A stretch of DNA of 64,000 nt from Flavobacteriaceae bacterium NBU2973 (GTDB lineage: Bacteria > Bacteroidota > Bacteroidia > Flavobacteriales > Flavobacteriaceae). Position numbers and translations under genes: made by a program. How positions within the stretch are numbered: the first letter of the stretch is position 1; each line of letters starts with the position of its first letter. Positions 44,203 to 53,285 of the stretch are shown one piece after another. Under the pieces are notes generated by a model. That model did no database searches, had not been told where the DNA came from, and saw only the letters and a list, made by a program, of their open reading frames with translations. The DNA lies in NCBI GenBank assembly GCA_026162565.1, contig JAOEIQ010000006.1, forward strand, positions 62,001 to 126,000, given 5' to 3'.

Positions 44203-46701
44203 TTAAAAATAAACCCTAAACGTTACATTTGGTGTAAATCCTAAAGATTGTTGAATTGTTTGAGATATGGCATCGTTAATAACTCTATAAAAATTATTAA
44301 TTTGATTCTCCCTATCTAATAGATTCCATATTGAAACTCCAAGTTTAGCGTCTTGATTAGCGAGTTTAAAATTATATATAGCTGACACATCCACACGAAA
44401 ATAATCTTTAAGATCTGTTGCATTAGTTTTAGAAAAATTTACTTCATTATTAGTAATTTCATTTCCTAAAATAGGTATTGTAGTTGGCCTACCAGAATGC
44501 CAATTCAGCCCAGCAGATAGTTTGAACTTTTCAGAATTATAGGATGTTCCCATTGTTAATGAGTGATTAATATTAAAATTACTAGGAAAACTAGAAGACT
44601 CTAAAGTAGGAAACTCATATCTAGCATTAAGATAAGAGTAGCTTAACCATGTATTTATTTCATGTATTTTTTTTCTGAATAATAAATCAAAGCCTTTAGC
44701 ATTATAATTGCCAGTAGCCTTAATAAATTCGTACTGGTTTTGAAAACCTTGACTTTGAGAAGTGATTCCTTTTACCCTCTTCAAATAGGTTTCAAAACTT
44801 ACTAACCAGCCTTTTTTACTGAAATTAATTCCAGCAGCTATTTGCTTACCTCTAATTATGGGAATATCTCTATCGTTAGAAAGTTGCCATCGTCTTTTTT
44901 CAATACCCAAAAAATCATTCTGAAAGTTAATAACCTGCGACGTATTTTGGTGCTTAAATTCACCTAATATCTCAAAACTAAAATTCTCTAAAAATTGCTG
45001 ACTAAAACTAATTCTTGGCTCTAGAATAGTTTTTTTAAACTTATCTATATAATTCAGTCTCAAACCAGTATTTAATCGTGATTTTCTATTTAAAGAAGTA
45101 AAACTATATTGAGAATAGAGTGCATGCGTTCTTACAACTTCTGATATTAACAATCTGAATTTTGGGTTATCTACATCATCTAAATTAGTAACCTTTGTTT
45201 CTACAAAATGATAACCACTTGAGAGCCTGCTACTAGTATTTAATGTTTTATCAGCTTGAAATTTAAAACTACTCTCAGAAACTTTGTTTTCTTGAAGAAA
45301 GCGCTGAGCATCAATAATGTTGGCGTTGATAGCCTTAAGTTTATAATCTGTTTCATAGAATTCTAATTTTGTAGATAATTTAGAACTCCACTCTCGAGTA
45401 TAATGTATACCTCCTGCTATACTATTTTGTTTCACACTACTTTCCCTAGACATTGAAATAGCATTTTCATTAAACATTAACTGATTTGATACATTAATAA
45501 AATTAAGTTGCAATCTATCTTTATTACTCATATCATAAATCCATCGAAGAGATGTATCATAAAAGTCAAAGGTTTCATCCGAGTTTATAACCTCATTAGT
45601 ATTGGAAGCTACTTCAGTATCTTGAGAGATTCTATTAAAGAAAGTTGAATATATTGGTGTTTCAATAAAATTACTTAATCCCTTACGAGCTGCTATTTGT
45701 ATCGATGATTTATTATTAATTGGTACATCTACAAACGCATTAGCGTCTATTAAATTTATACCTAAATTTCCTTTAAAGCTAGTGTTTAACTTCGATTCAG
45801 TTTCCATCACTATTGTTCCAGAAACTCCGTCTGTATAGCTAACATTACTTCCATTTTTAAGAAGTGATACTTTTTGAGTAATTTGTGGATTGTACATTGA
45901 TATGAGTCCAAAAAAATGTCCAGATTGGTACATTTTTATACCATCCCACAGTATTAAATTTTGATCATGAGTTCCACCTCTGATATTTATATTTGAAACT
46001 GTTTCATTTACGCTTTGAATGCCAGGAAAAGCTTGAATGGATTGCAAAACATCTGTTTCTACTACTCCAGGAAGAATATCAAATTTTGAAAAATCAATCT
46101 CAAAAGTACCATCATTAATTTTGTTTATACCATTTGCTATATAATTTGTTAGTAGTACTTCAGAGAGAGATTGTACTTCAGGGTACATAAAAATATCCTC
46201 ACAATTAACATTAAACTCTTTAAAAGATTTATAAATTGATTTATAGCCTAAATAGCGAATTTCAACTGTAACTCTTTCGGTATTAGCACCTAATTGAAAA
46301 AAGCCTTCACTATCTGTTATTGTAGAATTATCACCAGATTGGACCGTAGCTGAAGAGAGTGGTAAACCTGTATTAAAATCCTTTAAAAAACCACAAATAA
46401 AACTACCTATTTTTTTTTTAACTAACACAAATTGATTATCCAAAATAGAAAAAGAAAAATTTGTGCGATTTTGCAAAAACAATAGAGCGTCTTTTAATGA
46501 CAAATCTGTAGGTGGAGATATTACTTCAATCCCTTTAATTACATCTTCAGCATAATTAAACTGAACATTATGTTGACTTTGAAGCACACTAATTACTTGA
46601 ACAAGAGTTTGTTTTTTAGATGGTTCCTGTGAGAATACACTAGTGGTTATAATTAAAAAAAAACAAACTATTAAAACTGATAAATCAATTTTTTGCTTCA
46701 T
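44203..46701 (-). CDS. TonB-dependent receptor with STN signalling domain
   Basis: 832 residues from MKQKIDLSVLIVCFFLIITT (signal peptide to VFS-QE); a TTG four codons upstream is the alternative. Domains in order: STN/secretin short domain (about 35-100, VQVISVLQSQHNVQFNYAED), carboxypeptidase-regulatory-like domain (about 105-190, GLPLSSATVQSGDNSTITDS), plug (about 215-315, with VNETVSNINIRGGTHDQNL), then a 22-strand-type barrel ending NVTFRVYF. The STN domain signals to FecR. No SusD-like partner gene is adjacent. It overlaps the fecR-like gene by 17 bases. The ligand is unknown. Confidence 0.88.
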   Translation of the reverse strand: MKQKIDLSVLIVCFFLIITTSVFSQEPSKKQTLVQVISVLQSQHNVQFNYAEDVIKGIEVISPPTDLSLKDALLFLQNRTNFSFSILDNQFVLVKKKIGSFICGFLKDFNTGLPLSSATVQSGDNSTITDSEGFFQLGANTERVTVEIRYLGYKSIYKSFKEFNVNCEDIFMYPEVQSLSEVLLTNYIANGINKINDGTFEIDFSKFDILPGVVETDVLQSIQAFPGIQSVNETVSNINIRGGTHDQNLILWDGIKMYQSGHFFGLISMYNPQITQKVSLLKNGSNVSYTDGVSGTIVMETESKLNTSFKGNLGINLIDANAFVDVPINNKSSIQIAARKGLSNFIETPIYSTFFNRISQDTEVASNTNEVINSDETFDFYDTSLRWIYDMSNKDRLQLNFINVSNQLMFNENAISMSRESSVKQNSIAGGIHYTREWSSKLSTKLEFYETDYKLKAINANIIDAQRFLQENKVSESSFKFQADKTLNTSSRLSSGYHFVETKVTNLDDVDNPKFRLLISEVVRTHALYSQYSFTSLNRKSRLNTGLRLNYIDKFKKTILEPRISFSQQFLENFSFEILGEFKHQNTSQVINFQNDFLGIEKRRWQLSNDRDIPIIRGKQIAAGINFSKKGWLVSFETYLKRVKGITSQSQGFQNQYEFIKATGNYNAKGFDLLFRKKIHEINTWLSYSYLNARYEFPTLESSSFPSNFNINHSLTMGTSYNSEKFKLSAGLNWHSGRPTTIPILGNEITNNEVNFSKTNATDLKDYFRVDVSAIYNFKLANQDAKLGVSIWNLLDRENQINNFYRVINDAISQTIQQSLGFTPNVTFRVYF

Positions 46702-47590
46702 TAATTTCAACAAGGTTTGATGAATTTAACTTATAACTTAAGCCCATTGGTTGGGTTATAGATTTTAAAGCTTTTTCTAAATTATTATGTGAAAATCCTC
46801 CAGTAAATAATCTATTACTATCTATAGATTTTATGGTTACTTCAATATTGTATTGTCTCTCTAATTCATTTAGTACTTCTACAAGAGGTATTGCATCAAA
46901 ATAACTAGTATTTAATGTCCATTGTGGCTCTTTATGCTTTGTTTTTTGTTCAGAAAATGTGTCATTTAAAATTCTAAAAGAATCGCCAGCTAATAATTGC
47001 CTAGTAATGGTATCAGAAGTTACATTTACAATTCCTTCAAAACAGACTACTTCAAAATAATCTGCTCTGTGATTTACATTAAACTCCGTTCCTACAACTG
47101 TAACTTTTCCTTTTTTTGTAATTACATCAAATGTGTTTCCCTTTGCAACTTTAAAATAAGCTTCACCATCAAGCTTCAGGCTTCTATTAGTTTGCCAATC
47201 TTTTTTATCATATTCAATTTTTGATAAGGCATTTAATACAACTCTTGAATTGTCAGGTAAAGAAATTTCTGTTTTTTCACTAGCTAATGTGAGAGTTTTT
47301 GATTGTGATGAGTTGAAAAAAGTGAAATAAACTCCAAAAGCAATAACTAAAATACATGCAATTTTAAGTAATGGCCTCCACCATAATTTGTTAGTTTTGT
47401 TTGTATGGCAGTAGTTGATTTTAAAATCTTCAAAATCAACTATTTTATAGTTTTCTGAAGCTTTAAAATATTTTGCTTTCTCAAGTATTCTTGTACTTAA
47501 AATATAATCATCAGTTTTTACATAAGCCTCTCTCTCAGATTCAGAAAGCTCATTATTCAACCATTTTTTATCAAGTGATTCTTTATTCAT
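46685..47590 (-). CDS. FecR-family anti-sigma factor
   Basis: 301 residues. A cytoplasmic N-terminal part (KKWLNNELSESEREAYVKTD), one membrane helix at about residues 71-88 (LLKIACILVIAFGVYFTFF), and a periplasmic FecR domain (TLASEKTEISLPDNSRVVLN, LDGEAYFKVAKG, GTEFNVNHR) ending in a DUF4974 segment (YFDAIPLVEVLNELERQYNI). It would hold the ECF sigma factor until the TonB receptor signals. Lies between the sigma factor (49-base gap) and the receptor (17-base overlap), the standard order. Confidence 0.92.
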   Translation of the reverse strand: MNKESLDKKWLNNELSESEREAYVKTDDYILSTRILEKAKYFKASENYKIVDFEDFKINYCHTNKTNKLWWRPLLKIACILVIAFGVYFTFFNSSQSKTLTLASEKTEISLPDNSRVVLNALSKIEYDKKDWQTNRSLKLDGEAYFKVAKGNTFDVITKKGKVTVVGTEFNVNHRADYFEVVCFEGIVNVTSDTITRQLLAGDSFRILNDTFSEQKTKHKEPQWTLNTSYFDAIPLVEVLNELERQYNIEVTIKSIDSNRLFTGGFSHNNLEKALKSITQPMGLSYKLNSSNLVEINEAKN

Positions 47591-47638
47591 AAATCTATCA
47601 TCTTATGTATACAACAACTTAAAGTCTTATTATCCTGA

Positions 47639-48163
47639 CTATTTTAAATTAAATCCTTCTAAATCTTGTTTTAATTTTTTAAAAGCCGAATAAATTCTAT
47701 ATTCTACTACCTTTTTTGTAACACCTAAAATCTCTGCTATTTCACTATGTTTTTTACCATCTGCTTTGTTTAATAAAAAAGCAACTCGTTGGTCTTCTGT
47801 TAAATTAGATAATGCTTTTTTGTATTGTTCTAAAAATTGCTCTTCCTCTAATAAAAACTCTGGCGACTCATTAGTTGATTGGTTTCTTTTTATTTTTTGA
47901 TAATTTAAAACAACCTTTTGGTGCTTAATATCATTTAAAACCATGTTATTAGCTACAGTAAATAAAAAAGATTTGGCCTTGTTTATAGTAACTTTAGAAC
48001 AATTATCCCAAAGTTTTATAAAAGCATCTTGAGCTTTATCAGAAGGGTTAAAATTTTCTCCGTATTTGTAATATAGAAAGTCGCTTAAATCCTTTACATA
48101 TTTATTGTAAATATGAGCAAATACCTCTTCTTTACAAATATTGTCGTTGATGTTTTTAAGCAA
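47639..48163 (-). CDS. FecI-like ECF sigma factor, TTG start
   Basis: 174 residues. The start is TTG at 48163 (reading MLKNINDNI); no in-frame ATG is present upstream. Region 2 includes LYYKYGENFNPSDKAQDAFI-KLWDN, and region 4 includes LTEDQRVAFLLNKADGKKHS followed by the HTH EIAEILGVTKKVVEYRIYSA. This is the Bacteroidota FecI-type of ECF sigma. It heads the sigma / FecR / TonB receptor operon. A -7 box lies 15 bases upstream. Confidence 0.9.
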   Translation of the reverse strand: MLKNINDNICKEEVFAHIYNKYVKDLSDFLYYKYGENFNPSDKAQDAFIKLWDNCSKVTINKAKSFLFTVANNMVLNDIKHQKVVLNYQKIKRNQSTNESPEFLLEEEQFLEQYKKALSNLTEDQRVAFLLNKADGKKHSEIAEILGVTKKVVEYRIYSAFKKLKQDLEGFNLK

Positions 48164-48177
48164 AGTGTATTTTTTTT

Positions 48178-48185
48178 CAAAGTTA
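48178..48185 (-). promoter_or_regulatory. -7 box (TAACTTTG) of the ECF sigma operon
   Basis: CAAAGTTA on the plus strand reads TAACTTTG on the minus strand, a perfect TAnnTTTG match 14 bases before the TTG start, implying a very short leader. The next genes divergently read from 48268. Confidence 0.4.
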
Positions 48186-48267
48186 TATAAATATTTTTTT
48201 AATTTTTTCAGGAGTTTTTAAAAGTTAGTTGTTTTAGTTATAAATTGAGGCATCAAAGCTTTTAATT

Positions 48268-49353
48268 ATGATTTTAAAACCACTATTTAAAAACAACTTA
48301 CAACTAATTATTCTCGTATTTATAGTTGTAATGTCCTCCTGTAGAAAAGAGGAGATTGAATCCATACAACCTGAAGAAGAAGATACTATCAATGCTAACT
48401 CATCTTTAACTAGTTTATTAGAAAAAACAGCTCTAAATGATGGTTCTGTTGATAATATTATAGATCGTGCAAATTGTTTTACAATAAACTATCCAGTAAC
48501 TGTATTTGCTAATGGTCATGAAATACTTGTAAACTCTCAAAACGATTTAGAAAATGTAGAAGATGTATTTGATGAATTTGAAGATGATACCAGTGATATA
48601 GATATTGTTTTCCCAATAACCGTTACGCTTGATGATTACTCGGAAGTAATTTTAAATAACCTATCAGAATTTAATTCACTTTCTAACACCTGTAATGATG
48701 AAAACGAGTTTGATTTAGATATCGAATGTATTGATTTTCAATTTCCAATTACTGTTTCAACTTTTAATACCCAAAGCGAAGCTCTAGGTTCAACAACCTT
48801 AATTAATGATAAAGCTTTTTACAGCTTTATTCAAAACATTGACACAAACGATTTAGTGTCTATAGAATTTCCTATAACTGCTATATTATTTGATAATACA
48901 GAATTAACCGTGACTAATTTTAATGAGTTAGAAAGCATCATTGAAACCTATAAGAATAGCTGTGATGAAGATGATGATTATGATTTTGATGATGATGATT
49001 GTAATGATTGTACTGTAGATATTTTAAAAGATCAATTAATTAGTTGTTCTGATTGGACTGTAAATAGATTAAAAAGAAACAACATGGATTATGATGATAT
49101 TTATGATGGTTACTCTTTTAACTTTTTTAGTGATAATACCATTTCGGTTTCATGGAGTAGTAATACAGTATTTGGCACTTATACCTTAACCGGAACCGCA
49201 AATACTATTACAGTAGTAATTGATATACCAAGTCTACCTTTATGTAATAACAATTGGATTTTACATGAAATAGACCAAGATGAAAGTTTAACTGAAATAG
49301 ATTTAGATGTAGGTGATATTGATAGATTACGCTACGAAAACAATTGTAACTAA
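48268..49353 (+). CDS. Lipoprotein with four FPITV repeats and an acidic cluster
   Basis: 361 residues. A lipobox in IVVMSSCRKEE makes it a lipoprotein. Four repeats share the core 'I-x-F/Y-P-I/V-T-V/A' followed by a strand pair and a 'NxxELxxL' helix: NYPVTVFANGHEILV, FPITVTLDDYSEVIL, FPITVSTFNTQSEA and FPITAILFDNTELTV. A strongly acidic run DEDDDYDFDDDDCNDC separates them from a C-terminal lipocalin-like strand domain (SFNFFSDNTISVSWSSN). The acidic run may bind divalent cations. It diverges from the ECF sigma gene, so joint regulation is possible. Not assigned to a named family. Confidence 0.75.
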   Translation: MILKPLFKNNLQLIILVFIVVMSSCRKEEIESIQPEEEDTINANSSLTSLLEKTALNDGSVDNIIDRANCFTINYPVTVFANGHEILVNSQNDLENVEDVFDEFEDDTSDIDIVFPITVTLDDYSEVILNNLSEFNSLSNTCNDENEFDLDIECIDFQFPITVSTFNTQSEALGSTTLINDKAFYSFIQNIDTNDLVSIEFPITAILFDNTELTVTNFNELESIIETYKNSCDEDDDYDFDDDDCNDCTVDILKDQLISCSDWTVNRLKRNNMDYDDIYDGYSFNFFSDNTISVSWSSNTVFGTYTLTGTANTITVVIDIPSLPLCNNNWILHEIDQDESLTEIDLDVGDIDRLRYENNCN

Positions 49354-49440
49354 ATATATATTGAAAAAGAAAAATTTACATATTTCTAATATGTCACCTT
49401 TTTGCCCAAATTCATTTGGTTACTATTTTAGTTAGTTTAT

Positions 49441-49469
49441 CTGCCTTAACTAGCTTTTAGTTAAGGCAG
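49441..49469. terminator. Hairpin after the acidic lipoprotein gene
   Basis: CTGCCTTAACTA pairs with TAGTTAAGGCAG around a five-base loop (12 base pairs). The following T-run is weak, so terminator strength is uncertain. Confidence 0.55.
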
Positions 49470-49488
49470 TATATTTAAAAATTGCACA

Positions 49489-49872
49489 ATGAAAAAATGG
49501 AAACTTATCACTTTAGCCATCATAATATTTGCCTTTATTGGCTTTAATTATGTGTTTAAAGATCATCGAAATATAAATAAGGAAGCTCCAGAATTTAAAT
49601 TAAATGCAGAAGATTTAACAACAGAATTTCAAATCAATCCAGAAAAATCTGAAACTAAATATTTAAATAAAACAATATCAGTCTCTGGAGTAATTTCTGA
49701 AATTGATAAGTCTGGAGTTACAATTTCAAATCAGGTTTTCTGCGTTTTTGACGATAAAGCGAAGCTAGAAATAAAACACAATCAAAATATAAACATTAAA
49801 GGACGATTCATTGGTTATGATGATTTACTAGAAATAATAAAATTGGACCAATGCTCTATTATTAACAATTAA
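49489..49872 (+). CDS. Membrane-anchored OB-fold (tRNA_anti-like) protein
   Basis: 127 residues. An N-terminal membrane helix (LITLAIIIFAFIGFNYVF), then an OB-fold: LNKTISVSGVISEIDKSGVT, VFCVFDDKAKLEIKHNQNIN and IKGRFIGYDDLLEIIKLDQC. This is typical of the tRNA_anti-like domain proteins of flavobacteria. Nucleic acid binding in the periplasm is not expected, so the role is open. First gene of the cluster running to 52506; 12 bases before the cupredoxin gene. Confidence 0.8.
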   Translation: MKKWKLITLAIIIFAFIGFNYVFKDHRNINKEAPEFKLNAEDLTTEFQINPEKSETKYLNKTISVSGVISEIDKSGVTISNQVFCVFDDKAKLEIKHNQNINIKGRFIGYDDLLEIIKLDQCSIINN

Positions 49873-49884
49873 AACATATTAAAT

Positions 49885-50754
49885 ATGAAACCAAGATTAC
49901 TTTTTGCTACAATACTTTTAATAGTATTAAATGTTAACTCTCAAACCACTCACAATTTAAATTGGTTTACCGGAATTGGATCTAGTGTAGATTTAACCAT
50001 AGATGTAGGCGATACTATAATTTGGACATGGACCGATGCACTTCCTCATACTGTTCAAAATGTCAGCGGAAGTTCTGTAGAAACTTTTAACAGTGGAACT
50101 TTAACAGGAAATGGACAAACCTTCTCATATACCTTTACAACAGTTGGAAGCAATGATTATTTCTGCGGTATTCATGGAGCTGCTAGTATGTCTGGTACAA
50201 TTACAGTACAATCCACTAATACAACTCATAATCTTGATTGGTTTACTGGTATTGGTTCAAATGTAGATTTAACTATTGAATCTGGAGATACAGTTACTTG
50301 GACTTGGACAGATACACTTCCACATACTGTTCAAAATGTCAGCGGAAGTTCTGTAGAAACTTTTAACAGTGGAACTTTAACAGGAAATGGACAAACCTTC
50401 TCATATACCTTTACAACAGTCGGAAGTAATGATTATTTCTGCGGTATTCATGGAGCTGCTAGTATGTCTGGTACAATTACAGTAACAGATAATTTAAGCC
50501 TAGAAGGTTTTGAGAAAAAAAATTCAGTTAAACTGTTTCCTAATCCTACTAACAATGAGCTACATATTGAAATACTAAACTCATTAACAAACACTCGTGT
50601 TTCTATTATTGACATAACTGGTAAAACTCTTATAAATACTAGACTAAATAGCAACTCTAACAAAATTGATGTTTCAAGTCTAAAATCTGGATTATACTTA
50701 ATTAAACTAGATAGTGATACAGGCTCTCAAACTAAACGTTTTGTGAAAAAATAA
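49885..50754 (+). CDS. Tandem cupredoxin protein with T9SS sorting domain
   Basis: 289 residues with signal peptide MKPRLLFATILLIVLNVNSQ. Two plastocyanin-like domains (about 22-111 and 113-203), each with a His in LPHTVQNVSG and the type 1 copper loop FCGIHGAASM, i.e. C-x2-H-x4-M. The domains are nearly identical in their second half. The C-terminal ~75 residues (VKLFPNPTNNELHIEI ... SGLYLIKLDSD) are a type A T9SS sorting domain, so the protein is secreted to the cell surface. Likely an electron carrier; the partner may be the neighbouring cytochrome. Confidence 0.88.
   Translation: MKPRLLFATILLIVLNVNSQTTHNLNWFTGIGSSVDLTIDVGDTIIWTWTDALPHTVQNVSGSSVETFNSGTLTGNGQTFSYTFTTVGSNDYFCGIHGAASMSGTITVQSTNTTHNLDWFTGIGSNVDLTIESGDTVTWTWTDTLPHTVQNVSGSSVETFNSGTLTGNGQTFSYTFTTVGSNDYFCGIHGAASMSGTITVTDNLSLEGFEKKNSVKLFPNPTNNELHIEILNSLTNTRVSIIDITGKTLINTRLNSNSNKIDVSSLKSGLYLIKLDSDTGSQTKRFVKK
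50047..50482 (+). repeat. Tandem duplication of a cupredoxin coding segment
   Basis: About 160 bases starting at 50047 recur at 50323 with only a few differences, a spacing of 276 bases (92 codons). The upstream part of each domain has diverged more. This marks a recent in-frame domain duplication or partial gene conversion. Confidence 0.8.
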
Positions 50755-50755
50755 G

Positions 50756-51604
50756 ATGAAAAACATTCTTGTAATACTAATTTTCTTACCTCTATTTAGT
50801 TCATCTCAAGAGGATTTATTAAATGAAATTGATTCAGATTCTACAATCAATCAGTATACAATTGCAACTTTTAAGGGATTAAAAATTGTAAACTTTGAAT
50901 CTACCAAACTTGTTGCTAAAAAAGAATTAACTTTTGTAGTATCTCACAGGTTTGGTAGCATAGAAAATGGTATAGATACTTTTTTTGGTTTAGACGATGC
51001 TGTAACAAGATTAAACTTTATTTATGGTTTAACAGATTGGTTAAATATTAGTGCTTCTAGAAGCTCGTATCAAAAAATTTATGAAGCAGCTATTAAGTAC
51101 AGGCTTTTTAGGCAACAAGAAAATGGGTTTCCAGTAACAATAGTTGGTTATCATTCAATTTTAGTAAATACAGCTCTAGAAGAAGTTAATCTACCCAAAC
51201 TCGAGTTTAAAAACAGATTGGGTTACACGACACAATTAATTGTTGCTAGAAAGGTGAATAAAAATTTATCTATAGAAATAATACCTACGTTTTTTCATGA
51301 TAATTTGGTTGTTATAGACGAGCAAGATAATTCCCAATTTGCTTTAGGGTTTGGAGGTCGCTATAAATTAAGTACTCGTTGGTCTCTTAATGCAGATTAT
51401 GGATGGCATCTAAATAGAGCTAGTAATTCTCCTTTTAAAAATCCTTTATCAATTGGAGTAGATCTTGAAACTGGTGGTCACGTTTTTCAGATGCATTTCA
51501 CAAATTCTCAACCTATGAATACTAATGGCTTTTTAGGTCAAAGTACAGGTGATTGGAGTGATGGTAATATTTATTTCGGTTTTAATTTAAGTAGAACATT
51601 TTAG
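50756..51604 (+). CDS. DUF5777 family outer-membrane beta-barrel protein
   Basis: 282 residues. Signal peptide (MKNILVILIFLPLFSSSQ), then strands with patterns such as LTFVVSHRFGSIENGIDTFF-GLDDAVTRL and WLNISASRSSYQK, ending GNIYFGFNLSRTF with a terminal aromatic residue. This matches the DUF5777 barrel family. It starts two bases after the cupredoxin stop and is followed two bases later by the cytochrome gene, so it probably serves that redox cluster. Function unknown. Confidence 0.85.
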   Translation: MKNILVILIFLPLFSSSQEDLLNEIDSDSTINQYTIATFKGLKIVNFESTKLVAKKELTFVVSHRFGSIENGIDTFFGLDDAVTRLNFIYGLTDWLNISASRSSYQKIYEAAIKYRLFRQQENGFPVTIVGYHSILVNTALEEVNLPKLEFKNRLGYTTQLIVARKVNKNLSIEIIPTFFHDNLVVIDEQDNSQFALGFGGRYKLSTRWSLNADYGWHLNRASNSPFKNPLSIGVDLETGGHVFQMHFTNSQPMNTNGFLGQSTGDWSDGNIYFGFNLSRTF

Positions 51605-51606
51605 TT

Positions 51607-51963
51607 ATGAAATTTAGAGTTTTATATATACTATTCACGTGCTGTTTATTAAGCTGCTCAAATGATAGTGTAGATGATTTAATTGATAGTGAGCCTATAA
51701 TCCAAGATGTAACATATACTAACGATGTAAAATCTATAATAGACAATAATTGTACTTTCTGTCATAGTAACCCTCCTGTAAATGGAGCACCTATGTCTCT
51801 CGTTACCTATCAAGAAAATGTAGAAGCTATAGAAAACAGAAACCTAATAGAGCGAATAGAAACACAAGATTTAGGTTTTGTTATGCCTCTTGGAGGCCCT
51901 AGATTACCTCAAAATTTAATAGATATTGTGATACAATGGGAAACTGATGGTCTATTAGAATAA
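51607..51963 (+). CDS. c-type cytochrome domain lipoprotein
   Basis: 118 residues with lipobox LLSCSNDS. The heme-binding CxxCH occurs in NNCTFCHSNPPVNG, and a Met that could be the axial ligand lies in LGFVMPLGGPRLP. Short c-type cytochromes of this pattern ('SIIDNNCTFCH...') are common flavobacterial periplasmic or surface electron carriers. Located between the DUF5777 and YceI genes with 2- and 9-base gaps, consistent with one transcript. Confidence 0.85.
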   Translation: MKFRVLYILFTCCLLSCSNDSVDDLIDSEPIIQDVTYTNDVKSIIDNNCTFCHSNPPVNGAPMSLVTYQENVEAIENRNLIERIETQDLGFVMPLGGPRLPQNLIDIVIQWETDGLLE

Positions 51964-51972
51964 TACATTGCT

Positions 51973-52506
51973 ATGAAAAAGATTTTTTACATTTTTTTAC
52001 TTTTATTAAGTTATTTTATACAAGGGCAAAGTAAGTATATAACTAAAACTGGCTTAATCAGTTTTGAAGCTTCAGTTCCCTCCTTCGAGGAAGTGACTGC
52101 AAGAAATAATGCAGTTACTGCAATAATAAATACTCAAAATGGCGAATTTGCTAGCCTTGCACTTGTAAATGGTTTTCGTTTTAAAAATGCACTAATGGAA
52201 GAGCATTTTAATGAAAATTATGCTGAATCTAGCGAATTTCCTAAAACAACATTTAAAGGAAAAATAATCGAATTTTCCCTAAAATCGAACGAGTATAAAA
52301 TTGAAGGAGACCTGACGTTTCATGGTAAAACCAAATCTTTAAAAAATATTCCAATAAAGTTAGAAATTATTGATAATGAAATAATTATGTCTGGAAATTT
52401 TGAAGTAAAAACATCTGATTTTGAAGTTAAGATTCCTAAAATCGTTGCCAATAAGGTATCAGAACTAGTTAAAGTTAATTTCCTTTTTAAGCTTATTAAA
52501 AAATAA
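51973..52506 (+). CDS. YceI-family lipid-binding protein
   Basis: 177 residues, signal peptide MKKIFYIFLLLLSYFIQGQS. A lipocalin-like barrel with the YceI pattern: TKTGLISFEASVPSF at the start, EHFNENYAESSEFPKTTFKG and GDLTFHGKTKSLKNIPI. YceI proteins bind polyisoprenoids such as quinones in the periplasm. A quinone role would fit a cluster with a cytochrome and a cupredoxin. Last gene of the cluster. Confidence 0.87.
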   Translation: MKKIFYIFLLLLSYFIQGQSKYITKTGLISFEASVPSFEEVTARNNAVTAIINTQNGEFASLALVNGFRFKNALMEEHFNENYAESSEFPKTTFKGKIIEFSLKSNEYKIEGDLTFHGKTKSLKNIPIKLEIIDNEIIMSGNFEVKTSDFEVKIPKIVANKVSELVKVNFLFKLIKK

Positions 52507-52553
52507 TGTTCTATTTTAATTGAATTTTAAAATCTATTCTTTATAATTCAATT

Positions 52554-53285
52554 ATGGAAAAAACAGTTAGTGAAGCTATTGCTTACAGAAGGTCAACTCG
52601 TGTTTATCAAGACAAACCTATTGATTCTGAAAAAGTAAAACAATGCCTTTACAATGCATCTTTAGCACCAACAAGTAGTAATTTACAACTTTGGGAATTT
52701 TACCATGTTACTAATAAAAACACACTCAATAAATTATCTGAAGCTTGCTTTAATCAAAATGCTGCAAAAACAGCTCAACAATTAGTAGTGATTGTTACTA
52801 GAAAAGATTTATGGAGAAAGCGTGCTAATGCAAATATTGAATTTCTAAATGACATATATAACAAACCTGATTTAGAAGAGCGCTGGCTAAAACGTAAAAA
52901 AATGGCTATTAATTATTACAAGAAAATTATTCCTACCATCTATACTGATTTTTTAGGTATTTTAGGGATGATTAAATATGTGGCCTTTCAAATTGTTGGT
53001 TTATTTAGGCCTATATATAGACAAACAAGATCTAGTGATATGCGAATTGTGGCGCACAAAAGTGCAGGATTAGCTGCACAAAATTTTATGACTAGTATGG
53101 CAGCTATTGGTTATGATACGTGTCCTATGGAAGGAAGCGATACTTTAAGAGTAAAACAAATACTTAACCTTCCAAGAGGAGCAGAAATTAATATGGTAAT
53201 AGGATGCGGAATTCGCGATCAAGAAAAAGGTATTTATGGACCTAGATTTAGAGTTCCTTTTGAAGAAGTCTACAAAACTATTTAA
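52554..53285 (+). CDS. Nitroreductase-family flavoprotein
   Basis: 243 residues. FMN-binding pattern: AIAYRRSTRVYQDKPIDSEK at the N-terminus, then LAPTSSNLQLWEFYHVTNKN, AAQNFMTSMAAIGYDTCPME and a late VIGCGIRDQEKGIYGPRFR. Such enzymes reduce quinones, flavins or nitro compounds with NAD(P)H, usually as dimers. A basic helical insert (WLKRKKMAINYYKKIIP) sits in the middle. The 3' end overlaps a small convergent gene by eight bases. Confidence 0.87.
   Translation: MEKTVSEAIAYRRSTRVYQDKPIDSEKVKQCLYNASLAPTSSNLQLWEFYHVTNKNTLNKLSEACFNQNAAKTAQQLVVIVTRKDLWRKRANANIEFLNDIYNKPDLEERWLKRKKMAINYYKKIIPTIYTDFLGILGMIKYVAFQIVGLFRPIYRQTRSSDMRIVAHKSAGLAAQNFMTSMAAIGYDTCPMEGSDTLRVKQILNLPRGAEINMVIGCGIRDQEKGIYGPRFRVPFEEVYKTI

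Noticed and set aside
49441-49469. Hairpin before the OB-fold gene as a riboswitch
   Set aside because: It is a simple 12-base-pair inverted repeat without any conserved aptamer features, more likely the terminator of the upstream gene.
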